Source: Adenophora triphylla var. japonica
Taxonomy: Eukaryota > Streptophyta > Magnoliopsida > Asterales > Campanulaceae
Assembly: GCA_022495995.1 (NCBI GenBank)
Contig: JAFEMH010002095.1
Location: forward strand, 124,001-188,000
DNA: 64,000 bases
Direction: 5' to 3'
Part shown: positions 45,400 through 57,065 of the stretch, piece by piece
Position numbering within the stretch: the stretch's first letter is position 1
Layout of the letters: every line of letters starts with the position of its first letter
Program-made: the position numbers and the translations under genes
The notes under the pieces: generated by a model
Database searches by the model: none
What the model saw: the letters and a program-made list of their open reading frames with translations, nothing else
Told to the model about the DNA's origin: nothing

Positions 45400-45812
45400 T
45401 TTAACAACTCCTCTCCAACTCCACTCACCACCCTCTGCCACCCTACCCCCCCACCCCCCACCCCCTCCCCCCTCGTCGTGTCAAAAAACATTAATCATTT
45501 TAATTTTTTTTTAACAACTCCCCCCAATCACCACCACCCGTCCCCCCCCCCTCCCCCCGTTGAGTCAAAAAAAAAATCATTTTAATTTTATTTTTTACAA
45601 CTCCTCCCCGCTCCACTCACCACCCCCTGCCCCACTCGCCCACCCACCCTCTCTCTCCCCCCTTGTCGGGTCAAGAAAAACTAATCATTTTAATTTTTTT
45701 TTAACAACTCATCCCCCAATCCACTCACCACCCCCTGCCACTCCACCCCGTCGAGTCAAAAAAAAAATCATTTTAATTTTATTTTTAACAACTCCTCCCC
45801 ACTCCACTCACC
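45400..45812. repeat. C-rich tandem repeat, about 110-bp unit
   Basis: Units of the type ccactccactcaccacccc, gtcgagtcaaaaaa, atcattttaattttatttt and taacaactcc occur about four times. The same unit type continues at 47609-48420 after the inserted hAT element, and a related type is found at 59030-59430. Confidence 0.75.
45805..45812. repeat. Target-site duplication CACTCACC (left)
   Basis: CACTCACC precedes tagacgtgg at 45813 and is repeated exactly after the element at 47601-47608. An 8-bp duplicate is the hAT signature. Confidence 0.92.
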
Positions 45813-47208
45813 TAGACGTGGCCGGTTGTGAAAACCGCCGGTTAGCCGGTTTTCAACCGGCGGTTTTTAAGCCCAAAAATCCAAACCGGAACCGAACCGC
45901 CTAACCGGCTAAACCGGTTACGGTTTAGGCGGTTTACGGTTTTAACAGTTATCCGGTTAACCTCCGGTTTGACGGTTTGGATCTGCTCGGTCGAGTCCTT
46001 GGTGTTGCTCGGTCGAGCAACCCTTTTAGGGTTTAGGGTTTGAGGGTTGCTCGGCCGAATCTTTGGTGTTGCTCGTAGAAGCAACCCTTTTAGTGGTTTA
46101 GGGGTTGAGGGTTGCTCGGCCGAGTCATATAGTAGTGCTCGCCGAGCATATCATTTTTCGCTAATTTTTTAACGTATTTCGTTAACTTTGTATGTAGTAT
46201 ATTAATTTTATTTTTTTTCAATTTTTTTTTTGGATAGATAAGACTATTTTAAACTTAAGTTTACTACATACATTTTTTACAAAAAGGTTTATAAAAAAAG
46301 TTATGAATTTTTAAAGAAATGAAAGTTAACGATTTTTTGAAAAAAGTAAACTTTTAATTTTTTTCAATTTTTTTTGGATATATAAGACTATTTTAAACTT
46401 AAGTTATCTACATACATTTTTTGAAAAAGGTTTATAAAAAAGTTATGAATTTTGAAAGAAATAAAACTTAACTTTTTAAAAGAAACTAAGTATATAAAAG
46501 AAAAGCGACGGTACCCTTAAATTTTATTAATTAAAATACAATTACAACGAGGGTATTGGTAGGAGTGGTGGTGGTAGGCCGGGTAGTAGTGGACTGGACC
46601 TAGTGGTATTGATAGGAGTAGTAGTGGTAGCCGGTAGGAGTGGTAGTAGTAGTGGCGGTAGTAGCGGTAGTGGTAGTGGTGGTAGTAGTAGTAGTGGTAA
46701 TAGTAGTTGTGGTGGTGGTGAATGGTGATGTTGGTGATGTAGGCCAAGGTAGTAGTGGTAGTGGTAGGTAGCGGTAGTAGTGGTGGTGGTAGTAGTAGTA
46801 GTGGTGGTAGTAGTGGTGTTGGTGGTGATGGTGGTGGTGTAGACTAGTAGTAGTGGTATTGGTAGGAGTGGTAGAGATAGGAGTGGTAGTGGTAGCGGTA
46901 GTAGTGATGGTTGTAGTAGTAGTAGTAGTGGTAGTAGTAGTGGTGGTGGTGGTGATGGTGGTGGTGTAGACCGGTAGTAGTGGTATTGGTAGGAGTGGTA
47001 GTAGTAGCGGTAGTAGTAGTGGTGATAGTAGTAGTAGTGGTAGTAGTAGTAGTGGTGGTGGTAGTGGTGGTGGTAGTGATGGTGGTAGTAGTGGTGGTGG
47101 TAGTGGTGGTGGTGGTGATGGTGGTGGTGTAGACTAGTAGGAGCGGTAGTACTAGTAGTAGTGGTAGTAGTGGTGGTGGTGGTGGTGGTGGTGGTGGTGG
47201 TGGTAGAG

Positions 47209-47243
<35 letters not shown>

Positions 47244-47600
47244 GGTGGTGGTGGTGGTGAAACATAACGGCTAGTTTGAAAAAGTAGCCGTTGGAATGAG
47301 TTTGGCGTTACGCTCGGCCGAGCAACTCATATTTGACTGCGCCCGAGCAAGCATGACCGTTATTGGAAATTAACACTACCGGAAGGTTATGCTCGGCCGA
47401 GCAACTCATATGACTCGGCCAGCAAGCCAAAACCTGGCGGTTAACCGGCGGTTGGCCGGTTTTTCAAAATTTCAAACCTTAACCGAAGGCCAATTACTCT
47501 AGGTTCGGTTAGCTCTGCTCCAGTTAACCGCCGTTGACCGGTTTTGGCCGGTTTTCAACCTCCCGATTGGCCGGTTCGGTTTATAAAATGGACACGTCTA
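45813..47600. mobile_element. Non-autonomous hAT element (1788 bp), relative of the 3945-7163 hAT
   Basis: The ends tagacgtggccggttgtg and (minus strand) tagacgtgtccattttat form the TIR, with perfect 8-bp duplicates outside. Both ends are rich in CCGGTT/AACCGG. Subterminal palindromes GCTCGGCCGAGC or variants lie at about 46005, 46050, 46114, 47310 and 47391. The left third matches the 3' noncoding part of the hAT at 3945. The middle (46550-47265) is a GGT/AGT trinucleotide low-complexity tract. No transposase. Confidence 0.93.
46550..47266. repeat. (GGT/AGT)n trinucleotide array with higher-order repeats
   Basis: Long tract of ggtagtagtggt and ggtggtggt words; a higher-order unit containing ggtgtagac and agtggtattggtaggagtgg recurs at about 46600, 46835, 46970 and 47128. 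It replaces the coding middle of the hAT element. ORFs seen here on the minus strand (His/Tyr-rich) are artefacts. Confidence 0.9.
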
Positions 47601-47608
47601 CACTCACC
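47601..47608. repeat. Target-site duplication CACTCACC (right)
   Basis: Exact copy of 45805-45812. Confidence 0.92.
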
Positions 47609-48600
47609 CCCCCTGCCCCCACCCACCCACCAAACAACCCCCCTGGTTGTATTCGACAAGTGGTACCAAACACACAACTGAATGTTAAAATAAGACAGAG
47701 AGCAACCTTTAGGCCTGTCAATTTTTACCCATTACCCAAGAACTCGCTCAACTCAACTCGTTAATTACCCAACCCAACTCATTAACAATTTCGGGTTGAA
47801 ACGAGTTACCCGCTTTAACCCGTTAAATTTAGCGGGTTAAAGCGGGTCAACTCGTTAACCCGTCTCAACCCGTTATATTTATATTGATAGGGAGATGAAC
47901 CAAAATAAACTTAGTTTTAACCCCTTGCCCCCACCCACCTCACCAACCCCCTAGCCCCACCCCATCGGATAAGAAAATAATTAATCATTTAAATTTTTTT
48001 TAACAAACCCCCTGCCACCCACCCACCCACCCCCCTTCCGTTGGGTCAAAAAAAAAATTAATCATTCTAAAAAATTTAACAACCCCCACCCCTACCCCCG
48101 GGTCAAAAAAAATTAAACATTTTAAATTTATTTTTTAACCACCCAGCCCCACCCCTACCCCCCACCCCCCCCCCTCCCGGATCAAAAAAAAAAATTAAAC
48201 ATTTTAAATTTAATTTTAACCACCCCTACCCCCATCCCCGCCCCACCCCTACCCCCTCGGGTCAAAAAAAAATTAAACATTTTAATCACCCCAGCCCCTA
48301 CCCCTACCCCCCCCCCCGAGTCAAAAAAAAAATTAAACATTTTAAATTTAATTTTAACCACCCCACTGTCAAAAAAATTAAACATTTTAAATTTATTTTT
48401 GAAAATTATTTGTTCTAACCGAGTAATTCAAAAGAAAAAAAAAGTTGAGCTTATCGGGTTATTCGAGTCGACCCGCCTCATTCGACCCCGTATGTTAAAT
48501 GGGTTGTAACAGGTATTACTCGTCTCAACTCGTTACCCGCTTCAACCCGGCTCAACCCAACTCGACCCGACCCGATTGCCAGGTTTGTGTTGTACATCGG
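47609..48600. mobile_element. ACCCG/AACCCGTT-rich element with C-rich tandem repeat inside
   Basis: The ends look like ggcctgtcaatttttaccca (about 47712) and cccgattgccaggttt (about 48588 on the plus strand), with cctgtcaat facing cctggcaat. The subterminal zones are full of CAACTCG and AACCCG words. Inside, 47900-48420 is the C-rich tandem repeat, unit gtcaaaaaaaaattaaacat plus tttaaatttaattttaacca. No target duplicate was found. Confidence 0.5.
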
Positions 48601-49190
48601 GTTCTCATACTTGTACACTACTTAGAATAAAAGCAATTCTTGGGTCGGCAACAATTCCTAATACCTCTTCTTGAAAATTTAATCCATGGAGAAAGAGACA
48701 GGAAAGGTAGCCTTATCTGAACTAATGATTAATTTTTTTTTATCCGGGCTGGGGGGAGTTGTTAAAATAAATTTAAAATGATTATTTTTTTTTATCTGCC
48801 CTGGAAGGTTGTAGTGATGAGTAGCGTGGGGGTGGTGGTGGTGAGTGGGGTGGGTAAATTTGTAGTCAACTCAATCGAACGTTTTTCGTTAGACTGCATG
48901 AGTATCCAAACAATAGAATTGGAATTGTAAATCAATTCTAATGAAATTCTATAAATTAGTCAAACAATAGAATTGAAGCTCTATGAAATTCGAATATGTT
49001 GAAATTCAATTCCATAAAATTGTCATTCCAATTCAATTCCAATTATGTTTATCCAAACGGACCCAGAATATTTTTTATATGAAGTATGTTTCAAAATTAA
49101 TTTAATATTTACAATAAAGGATTATCTTAAAGGTACTATTATCTTTGAGTTGATTTTATAAAAAATACATTTTTTTTCTAACTTTAAGAA
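48601..49190. other. Stretch without a gene
   Basis: It includes one more C-rich/poly-T unit on the opposite strand (about 48720-48850) and the right end of the GTTTGG-type element (48895-49068). Confidence 0.55.
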
Positions 49191-49199
49191 AAAATTATT

Positions 49200-49690
49200 T
49201 TTGCACTGACACTTAATAATACATGAACTGGCACTCTTCACACTGAAACTTTTTTTATACTAACACTGACACTTTTTTACCCTACATTGGCACTCTTTTA
49301 TACTGTCACTTAATTATACATGCACTAACACTGTTCACACTAGAATTTGTTTACACTAACACTGACACTTTTTAACACTAACATTGACACTTTTTTACAT
49401 TGGCACTTAATAATACATGCAATGACACTCTTTACACTGGCACTTTGTTTCACTAACACTGTCACTTTTTTACACTAACACTGGCACTTAATAATACACA
49501 CACTGACACTCTTTACACTTTCACTTTGTTACACTACCACTGACACTTTTTACACTAACAATGGCACTTAATAATAAATGCACTGATACTCTTTACACTG
49601 ACACTTTGTTACACTAACATTGACACGCTTTTACACTGTCGCTTAATAATACATGCACTGATACTCTTTACACTGACACGTTATTGGTCT
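49200..49690. repeat. CACTGACACTTT minisatellite
   Basis: Short words cactgacact, cactaacact and actttttacac recur throughout. A higher-order unit of about 110-120 bp begins acttaataatacatgcactg (49207, 49307, 49405, 49487, 49568, 49645 approximately). Non-coding. Confidence 0.88.
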
Positions 49691-49694
49691 GGAC

Positions 49695-50483
49695 TTAGAC
49701 TACCCACAATGGTTTCAACTACCCATCCCATTTCATTTAACCATTTTAACGCTTTATCTCATCCACCTCATATTTCAACTACCCATTTCATTTAACCACC
49801 ATACAATGGCTAAATTAAATTAAATTTCAACTCCCTCTAACTCATCATTCTATACCCCACCACTTTTATTTTATTTATATTCTCTATTTTTATGATTAGT
49901 AAAATAATTAAATAAATGACGATAATTATTATTAAAAATAAGAAAAGTTACAATAAACTTAGCTCGCGACACAAATAATGAAAGACAATAAAATTATTAA
50001 ATCACAAATTTCACTAAAAGGATGATGATTTTTTTTTAAAATAAAGGCTAAAATGAAGAAGGATAATTGAGAAATGAGTGTATTTTTTTTTGTCCAAATC
50101 AAATGAAACTTGCATCAATTTATAGGGAAAAAATGATGAATTTTGGCGAAAAAAATAAATAATAATTTACTAGGTGATAATTCAGCTCAAAAAATTGGGA
50201 TAAAAAATTCAAAAATTCAACGGATCAATACCAAGGTGACACTTGGCATAAGCAGAAAAAACAAAAACAAAAAAAAGGAAAATTGGAACGTCACACGCGC
50301 CAGCCCGGGCGGTGTGGCGCACGCGCCAAAAGCGGGCCAATGGGAGGTCAACACGTGTCTTGGCGCCAGTTTTTTTTTTTTTTTCAACGGGATGAATATT
50401 TCATTTAACCATTTCAATCACCCCATTTCAACTCACCTATTGCAAAGTTTCAACTAACTAGATGAAACCCATTTCAAACCCCG
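49695..50483. other. Possible second MITE interrupted by the PIF element
   Basis: CATTTCAACT-rich ends (gactacccacaatggtttca on the left; ccattgtacatta to the right of 51439) face each other across the PIF element inserted at 50487. Nothing codes. Borders are uncertain. Confidence 0.4.
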
Positions 50484-50684
50484 TTAGGGCAACTCCAATG
50501 GGAGGTACCAAAATCAAATTTTGGTACCTCCCAAAGGAGTTAGCATCTCCAATGGGGTAAACTTGGGGTACCAAAATTTGAAAGAGAGTTAGTGAAGGTA
50601 CCAAATTTGGTACCTTGGCTAACTCTCTTTGTATTATTTGTATTATTTTTATTATTTATATTTTTGGTCTTTGACAAAAAATGG

Positions 50685-50757
50685 CTAATAATAATAATAA
50701 TATAATAATAATAATAATAAAAAATTAATAATAATAATAAAATAATAATAATAATAA

Positions 50758-50788
<31 letters not shown>

Positions 50789-50840
50789 TAATAATAATAA
50801 TATAATAATAATAATAATAATAATAATAAAATAATAATAA

Positions 50841-50883
<43 letters not shown>

Positions 50884-50935
50884 TAATAATAATAATAAAA
50901 TAATAATAATAAAATAATAATAATAATAATAATAA

Positions 50936-51001
<66 letters not shown>

Positions 51002-51111
51002 TAATAATAAAATAATAATAAAATAATCATTCATATGTAATTATTAAAAATATTTAATTAGTTAAAATAATAATAACAATAATAATAACAATAAAATAAT
51101 AATAATAATAA

Positions 51112-51202
<91 letters not shown>

Positions 51203-51245
51203 TAATAATAATAATAAAAAAAATAAATTAATAATAATAATAAAA
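50685..51245. repeat. (ATT/AAT)n microsatellite, about 560 bp, in two blocks
   Basis: Almost pure taataataa runs, broken by aaaat steps. The two blocks (50685-51025 and 51068-51245) are each followed by the same tcattcatatgtaattatta plus aaaatatttaattagttaaa, so the module was duplicated. Ile/Leu/Tyr ORFs here are artefacts. Confidence 0.95.
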
Positions 51246-51361
51246 TAATCATTCATATGTAATTATTAAAAATATTTAATTAGTTAAAATTTTTGAAATA
51301 TACCAAAATTTGATTTTGGTACCTTAAGTTAACTCTCTCCATTGGAAATGTAAATTTGGTA

Positions 51362-51372
51362 CCCTATAAATA
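51362..51372 (+). promoter_or_regulatory. TATA-like box inside the PIF MITE, upstream of the C2 gene
   Basis: ccctataaatagtg lies inside the right part of the MITE, about 585 bp upstream of the donor at 51951 and nearly 800 bp from the ATG. It is a good plant TATA motif. If used, transcription would start at about 51400, giving a long spliced leader. No transcript evidence is available. Confidence 0.35.
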
Positions 51373-51950
51373 GTGTTGAAAGGTACCAAAATTTGATTTT
51401 GGTACCTTTTGCTAACTCCTCCCATTGGAGTTGCCCTTACATCCCCATTGTACATTAGGCAGCTCAATACCAATTCGTTCACACACACCGACAGAAACAG
51501 CAACCGAACCCCTTGTAATAAAATCATAAACCCTCTTTATCTTTTTTTTTTTTTTTCAAATTATGTGACCAATTTTTTCCTGTTCTTTTGCCAGATTTTT
51601 TCAGCCTAAATCAGTTCCACTTTTTTGTCTTCCTTCATTGGATTCTTGCCAAGTGTTTTCCTTTTCCTCCAATAAAGTTTCCTCCTTTATTGTGTATCAT
51701 TTGTTCCTCTGATTAACTCCTTGATAACCTTCCTCTTCTTGCTTTTCTGTCTGGGTCCCTTTCTTCTAAATTCTTTGATTATTAAATTCTGGGTTTCTCT
51801 GCTTTCAAAATCTTGGCTTCCATTTCGGTCTTGGGATTGCTGTATTTTGGTTTGTTTATGAGGTTTTGTGGGCTCTAGAGAGGTCAATCAACTAGTCAAG
51901 GTCTTCAATTGTGGCTTTGTTCTTGAGATTCTCAACATTCTTCTAATTTG

Positions 51951-52118
51951 GTAAGTTCTGGTTCTAGGATTTTGCTGTTTCTTGAATTTTGGCCCTTTTT
52001 AAGTTGTAATTAAGGGTTTCTGTTTGCTCTTGGCTTCTTCCAGAATTAGGTTTTGTTAGGTTCTGGAAATTGTTGTGTTTAGTGTTTTAATAATTTTTTT
52101 TCTGAAAACCCTTTTCAG
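51951..52118 (+). other. Probable 5'-UTR intron of the C2-domain gene
   Basis: Donor ttggtaagttc at 51951 and acceptor cttttcag ending at 52118 bracket a T-rich stretch. It removes most upstream stops and leaves a short leader before the ATG at 52157. An alternative acceptor is ttccag at about 52042. Confidence 0.55.
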
Positions 52119-52156
52119 CCCTGTTACTTTCTTGAAAGAAAGTGTGTTTAATTGTC

Positions 52157-53404
52157 ATGGAATCTCGTCAGGAAGTCAATTTGTCAAACTTCCCTGTTGT
52201 TGCTCAGCCTCTGAAACAAAAGCCCAATTCTTTGACCTCGCCTACTGGTCAAAGCAAAGAAGATTTAGTAACAAATATAAAGGGGTTTATTGGGGTTCTT
52301 GATGTTTTCATTCATCAAGCTAGGGATATTCATAATATATGCATTTACCACAAGCAAGATGTTTATGCCAAGATTTACTTGACTAGCCATCCCGAAACGG
52401 CAGTTTCGACCCATACTATCAACGGTGGGGGACAAAACCCTGTTTTCAATGAGAATCTTCGTCTCAGCGTGCAGACGGTTGATTCGACTTTGAAATGTGA
52501 GATATGGATGCTAAGTAGGGTTAGGAATTATCTTCAGGATCAGTTGTTGGGATTTGCATTGGTGCCTCTTTCTGATGTTCTAGTTGAGAATGGGAAGTTG
52601 ACTCAAGAGTTTGAGCTTTCTTCGAGCGATCTTTTCCATTCGCCATCTGGATTTGTCAAAATGAGCATCGCTTACACAGGATCGACTCCTGAAGTCTTGG
52701 AAATTCCGGCTATACCCTCTTCTTTGGGAGTTAATGGGGCTACTAACAAGGATTCAGATGTATGTGACCAAGTTTCGTGTGAGCTTGATAAGATTGAGTT
52801 TCCTGATCCAAATATTGCAAATGAAAATGAGATGATGGTTACGGAGTATTATGCAATCCCGGACCGCACTGGAGACTGCGAAAACTTGGAGAGTTGTGGC
52901 TCAACTGAAAAAGATGATCACATGGTAGAAAATGTTGTCAAGGAGAGCCTTGACACCTCTGTGGTTCCAAAGGTTAAACTCCCTCCATGTAATGATTCAA
53001 TTACAGAATCACCCTCAGCTTTGTCTTCCACAATCTCTGAGCCGGTTTTCGATACTCTAAGGGATTCAAAATCCATGAATGGACATGCTAATTCATACCC
53101 GAAGGAGAAGAAAGAGGAAGAGGGAGAAGCAGAGAGTGGTGTTCCTGTAAGCACAGTTGTGGGTCCCGTTATCAGTATGAATGTTGAACCAGAACAGAAA
53201 GTTGTACAACAGGATTATGTGGATATGTACATGAACAGCATGAAGCAGTTCACCGAGGCTCTTGCAAAGATGAAACTCCCCTTGGATATGGAGAACGGAT
53301 CTCCGGATTCAGGGAGTACCACCGATTCAAATGGGAAAGTCCAGTCAGCAAAAGGAGAGGGTCCGAGCCCTAGAGTGTTTTATGGGAGCAGAGCATTCTT
53401 CTAA
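52157..53404 (+). CDS. C2-domain (Ca2+/lipid-binding type) protein, 415 aa
   Basis: A single uninterrupted coding exon starts MESRQEVNLSNFPVV; the ATG at 52157 is the first in frame. The C2 domain covers about residues 43-172: it opens GFIGVLDVFIHQARDIHN and includes QDVYAKIYLT, the core NPVFNEN and LQDQLLGFALVPLSDVL. Residues 175-415 are acidic, low-complexity and probably disordered, with a conserved-looking C-terminal block DYVDMYMNSMKQFTEALAKM and the end SPRVFYGSRAFF. This layout matches plant CaLB-type C2 proteins (for example the At1g04540 group), thought to bind membranes; no enzymatic domain is present. Not all calcium-coordinating aspartates are evident, so calcium dependence is open. 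It is an ordinary host gene next to stacked MITEs. Confidence 0.92.
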   Translation: MESRQEVNLSNFPVVAQPLKQKPNSLTSPTGQSKEDLVTNIKGFIGVLDVFIHQARDIHNICIYHKQDVYAKIYLTSHPETAVSTHTINGGGQNPVFNENLRLSVQTVDSTLKCEIWMLSRVRNYLQDQLLGFALVPLSDVLVENGKLTQEFELSSSDLFHSPSGFVKMSIAYTGSTPEVLEIPAIPSSLGVNGATNKDSDVCDQVSCELDKIEFPDPNIANENEMMVTEYYAIPDRTGDCENLESCGSTEKDDHMVENVVKESLDTSVVPKVKLPPCNDSITESPSALSSTISEPVFDTLRDSKSMNGHANSYPKEKKEEEGEAESGVPVSTVVGPVISMNVEPEQKVVQQDYVDMYMNSMKQFTEALAKMKLPLDMENGSPDSGSTTDSNGKVQSAKGEGPSPRVFYGSRAFF

Positions 53405-55160
53405 ACCGTCATTGGTAGTCAAAGGTCTAGCTGCAGTACCAAGTACGGAATATTTGTTTTTAATGGTGCCTTCTAATTTTTAGGTTGTGGGGCTCTAGGA
53501 AGGCAGGTACGCTTATGTTGTGTGTTTTATAGCTTTGATTTATTGCAACCGCTGTTCGTTTAGTTGTTTTGTGTACTTGGATTCTATTGTATGTATTAGG
53601 TCTTTGAAGCATTGCAGCTGTTTCTTTTTCTGGTTATTTAGTGTATGTATTAGTTCTTTAAGTACTTCAGTTACTGTTGACTTGTGAAGTTTGATTTCGT
53701 TTATGAATTTCATGGTTCAATAATCCCTTTATGTTGGTCTCGTTTACATACTTAAACAGCAGCATACGCACTAACCTTTCCCGTGTCAACCTGAATTCTT
53801 CTGCTAGGGAATTTTAGGGAATGTGAGATGTAAAGGGTATATTGGAGGTTACACAATGCTTATATTCCTCCATACTTTACTAAAGTCTTCAGCCACCATG
53901 AAGGCGTAAAAGTTCCTAAAAATACTCACAATCAAAATGAAAACTCTATCAATTTCCAAGTGAAATCTCAGGTCTAATTTTTTTCTGGAGTTTGCTCTCC
54001 CAACCTGGCTACTTATAAGTGCAAGCACTATGGTGCACGAACTGACGAGAAAAAACAATGTTTTAATGGAAAAAAAGTATGCATTGGCAATTGTCTGACT
54101 GAAGCTACTACTCTCTCGGTCAGGGTACTCAGACATGATTAAAACTACATTATTAGTGAAGTCGTCATTTTTATTTTATAATTGCACATCCTGAAATCAG
54201 AACGGAGAAAAAGAACAGAACGAACGAAAGAAAGAAAGATGAAAGTGCGGAGCAGAGCAGAGCAGAGCTGTATTTGTTATCAGTTTCTTCCATAGTAAAC
54301 AATTACCTTCTATTCTTGCCCGTGGTGTAATGAGGCTGTCCAGTCTGGTGTACCAAGCAATCCAAGAACTGCATATTCCGGAGAAAACTGCTGCTTTTTT
54401 TGTTAGCACCCTTGAAAGTTGAATCTATAATTCAAACTTAAATGTCTTGCTGAGGAACTCTTCAATATGAGCTTGTCCAGTTATACAGTAACAGCTCGGT
54501 AAAATCATATTAACTCTTCTGTTTTCCCAGTTTTAGCAAGATCTTTGACCTTTTTTACTTGAGAAAAAACTGAGATCACAAAGCAGAGGCCTTTTCCAAC
54601 AGTGTCTTACAATGACTTGTGCTTCTTAGTTTTTAACTCTCTCTAACTTCTCATTCTCGAAAGAGCTTCGAGATCTGACATCTATTTTGAGTTTTCAGCC
54701 ACGACATGGTCATCATGCCTGTTCATGTTGCGGGTAACACAATCATTGCCTACCAAAAGTGGGGCCCTTAAAGCCATTGGGAAGTTCTGATTCTGGGCTA
54801 TGATGGCATATGTTTACACTTTAAGCAGCAAGAGTGCAAGAGAAAGACCATGAATTCTGACACCCTGTTAGAGCTTAAGGTGAATGAATGGATCACAGAC
54901 AGCAAAAGTAACAAGGTTCTTGACCAAAATCTCTAGTCTTTTTCAACTTTCCTTTCATTTCCCAACAGCATAGTCTACCAAATTGGTAAGTGGAAGAGGG
55001 TAAATTAGTACATCAGGAAAATTGGGACCATCTTTGAGGTCTGTCAATAATTTCTCCAAATCGAATACGCAGCTTTAGCTCAGGAGCAGCTTAGATGCAG
55101 GGGGCAATGAGAGTGTGGCCGCACTTCATTGGCCCGGGAGCTCATATTGTTCACATTGTC
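53405..55160. other. Stretch without a supported gene
   Basis: It contains the 3' flank of the C2 gene (TTGTATGTATTAG words repeated near 53590 and 53645 in the presumed 3' UTR) and then unremarkable intergenic sequence. Minus-strand ORFs around 53849-54409 have no recognisable domain. Confidence 0.6.
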
Positions 55161-55161
55161 T

Positions 55162-55162
55162 A

Positions 55163-55238
<76 letters not shown>

Positions 55239-55256
55239 GAGAGAGAGAGAGAGAGG
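55162..55256. repeat. (TA)n(GA)n compound microsatellite
   Basis: tatatata from about 55168 to 55233, then gagagaga to 55254. ORFs rich in Tyr-Ile here are artefacts. Confidence 0.95.
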
Positions 55257-57034
55257 ATTCAGGAAAAACACAAAAAGATGGTCAAGAAAATTTGGTAACT
55301 TATTCATGGAAACCTGACATTGGTATCCCTAAAATGTTTCACACTAGTAAATCAGCAAGAACACCTGGTACATTCTGACTAGAAATAAAAACCCATTGAA
55401 GGGGAAACCGTTCAAGACAGTAAACCTGCAAACTCTGCAGAAAGACGTTACAGCAAAAAACAGGGGGAATCTTTAAAGATTAAACCCGAAAATGAAAAAA
55501 GAAAACAAGGTTTATCCTTTGTTCCAACAAATATCATCACCTCACCGGAGATGTATGACGATATGTTTTCTGACTATATGCCGCAAACTGATTTTACATC
55601 CACTCACAATGACAAAAAAGACTCCTAAAAATTGTAACCCCGGAACGGAACTCAATTCTTAAAACACAAAATCACTTGTAACTTGTCTATCTTCTAAACT
55701 TGCTCCAAAAACACTCTAGTTAGAGCTCTAGAGATAATAACCCAGCTTTCTTTTTGTCTTTTCAAACTGAATATACTAACGATGGATGGAGGGAGTATGC
55801 AAAATTCACATTTCACCTGCAGCTACACCAAACTTCTTCACCTACTATAACATTTGAATCCAATATCCTACTAGCCAGCAATTCCTGTTGCAAGCAAGAA
55901 CAGCATGATAATGAGAAACAGAAGCAATATTCCCTAAATAATAAAGAAAAAATATTAAAATAAATAATTAAACAACAAAACGAAGTAGTCCAGTTATTTC
56001 ATGTTTCCAATTGGAGCATCCAGAGTCAGATGTAACAAGGTCCTTTGTTAATACAGGATAAACTGGCTCACAGTAATTTCCAGGAACTGTAACTTCCATT
56101 GGAGCAAATGTGACAAGTTTCTACAGAAATAGGGAAATTGATTAGAAGATTGACTATGCTGATGTGGTAATCCATACAATTTGTGCATATGGACCACCAA
56201 TGGTGTGGATCAGCTGGTTGGGGACTGTTCTAACTTAACCAGATGCCATGGGAATGCAGCAGCATAGGAACTTGGTAGGAAGAGGTTTCTGCCCTCGTGG
56301 TCCTACCGGAATTAACACCGGATCAGTCGGCACCTCAGAATAACCGGAAACCGGATGGTTCAGACCAAAAAAGATGTCTTCTGCATAAATGCATATCTAC
56401 CGCCATTTGCTCCTCAATGGTCTAAAAGGGTCTTGAAACCTATGCAAATGTTCTCATATTAGAAATAATAAAGGCTCTTTTCATCATGCATGTCTGAGAC
56501 ACCCTTTGTCCAGCAGTGACACTCCTATCAGCAAGCAAGGACGAAATGTGGAAAAAAGGAAAGTTGTCACCAACGCACTAGGATGCCATGTATCACAGAA
56601 GAAAACACCTAAAATACCCCACCCCCAAACGTGAATTGCCTCTCTCTCCTAAAGCGTTTAAAAGGCCAAATTTGGAGAAAAGAGCCAAATGGATGACTTC
56701 CAATCCCCAACTTCTTAACCAATCTATTATAACCTTTCCATACTTAGTTCCCCTTCTTTTCACTCTTGCAATCTGGTTATAGCTAAGATCTCAATAGTAC
56801 CAACAAAATTGAACCTCAGCTCGTCATAGAAATCCAAAGAAGTGAACTTTTACTTTTATGACACCCGACTCCATACCCTCTCTATCTCTCTTTTTTTTTA
56901 TGAATTGGACAAGACACCATGTGATCCAATCTAGCGAATTCCCTGATTTCTTACAGAAAATTTAACTTGGTATTCTTCACCATTATCTATTGATCAGAGC
57001 AATTAATCAGGAAGAACAATGAAGCGAAGTAAAA

Positions 57035-57065
<31 letters not shown>

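Larger units (their letters stand above)
45195..49068. mobile_element. Large non-autonomous element with GTTTGG-type ends, carrying nested insertions
   Basis: The left end (gtgtatgtttgggtacacca plus attccataatttgaaattgg) faces a right end (ccaattatgtttatccaaac plus ggaccc), both followed by AATTCCAAT-rich inverted words. No 8-bp duplicate was identified, so the borders are approximate. It contains C-rich tandem repeats (45400-45812, 47609-48420), the hAT insertion 45813-47600 and a further ACCCG-rich element. Confidence 0.5.
50487..51436. mobile_element. PIF/Harbinger (Tourist-like) MITE, 950 bp, with ATT microsatellite
   Basis: The left end gggcaactccaatgggagg is the exact reverse complement of the right end cctcccattggagttgccc. 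TTA duplicates lie at 50484-50486 and 51437-51439. ggtaccaaaatttga words mirror each other inside both ends. The centre is mostly (ATT)n. Confidence 0.93.

Noticed and set aside
46517..46747. His/Tyr-rich minus-strand ORF
   Set aside because: It translates the GGT/AGT trinucleotide tract inside the hAT element.
50540..51256. Long minus-strand ORFs rich in Ile, Leu and Tyr
   Set aside because: They are translations of the (ATT)n microsatellite in the PIF MITE.
53849..54409. Two minus-strand ORFs after the C2 gene
   Set aside because: No domain, no splice context, ordinary intergenic composition.
55080..55378. ORFs with a long Tyr-Ile run
   Set aside because: They translate the (TA)n(GA)n microsatellite.
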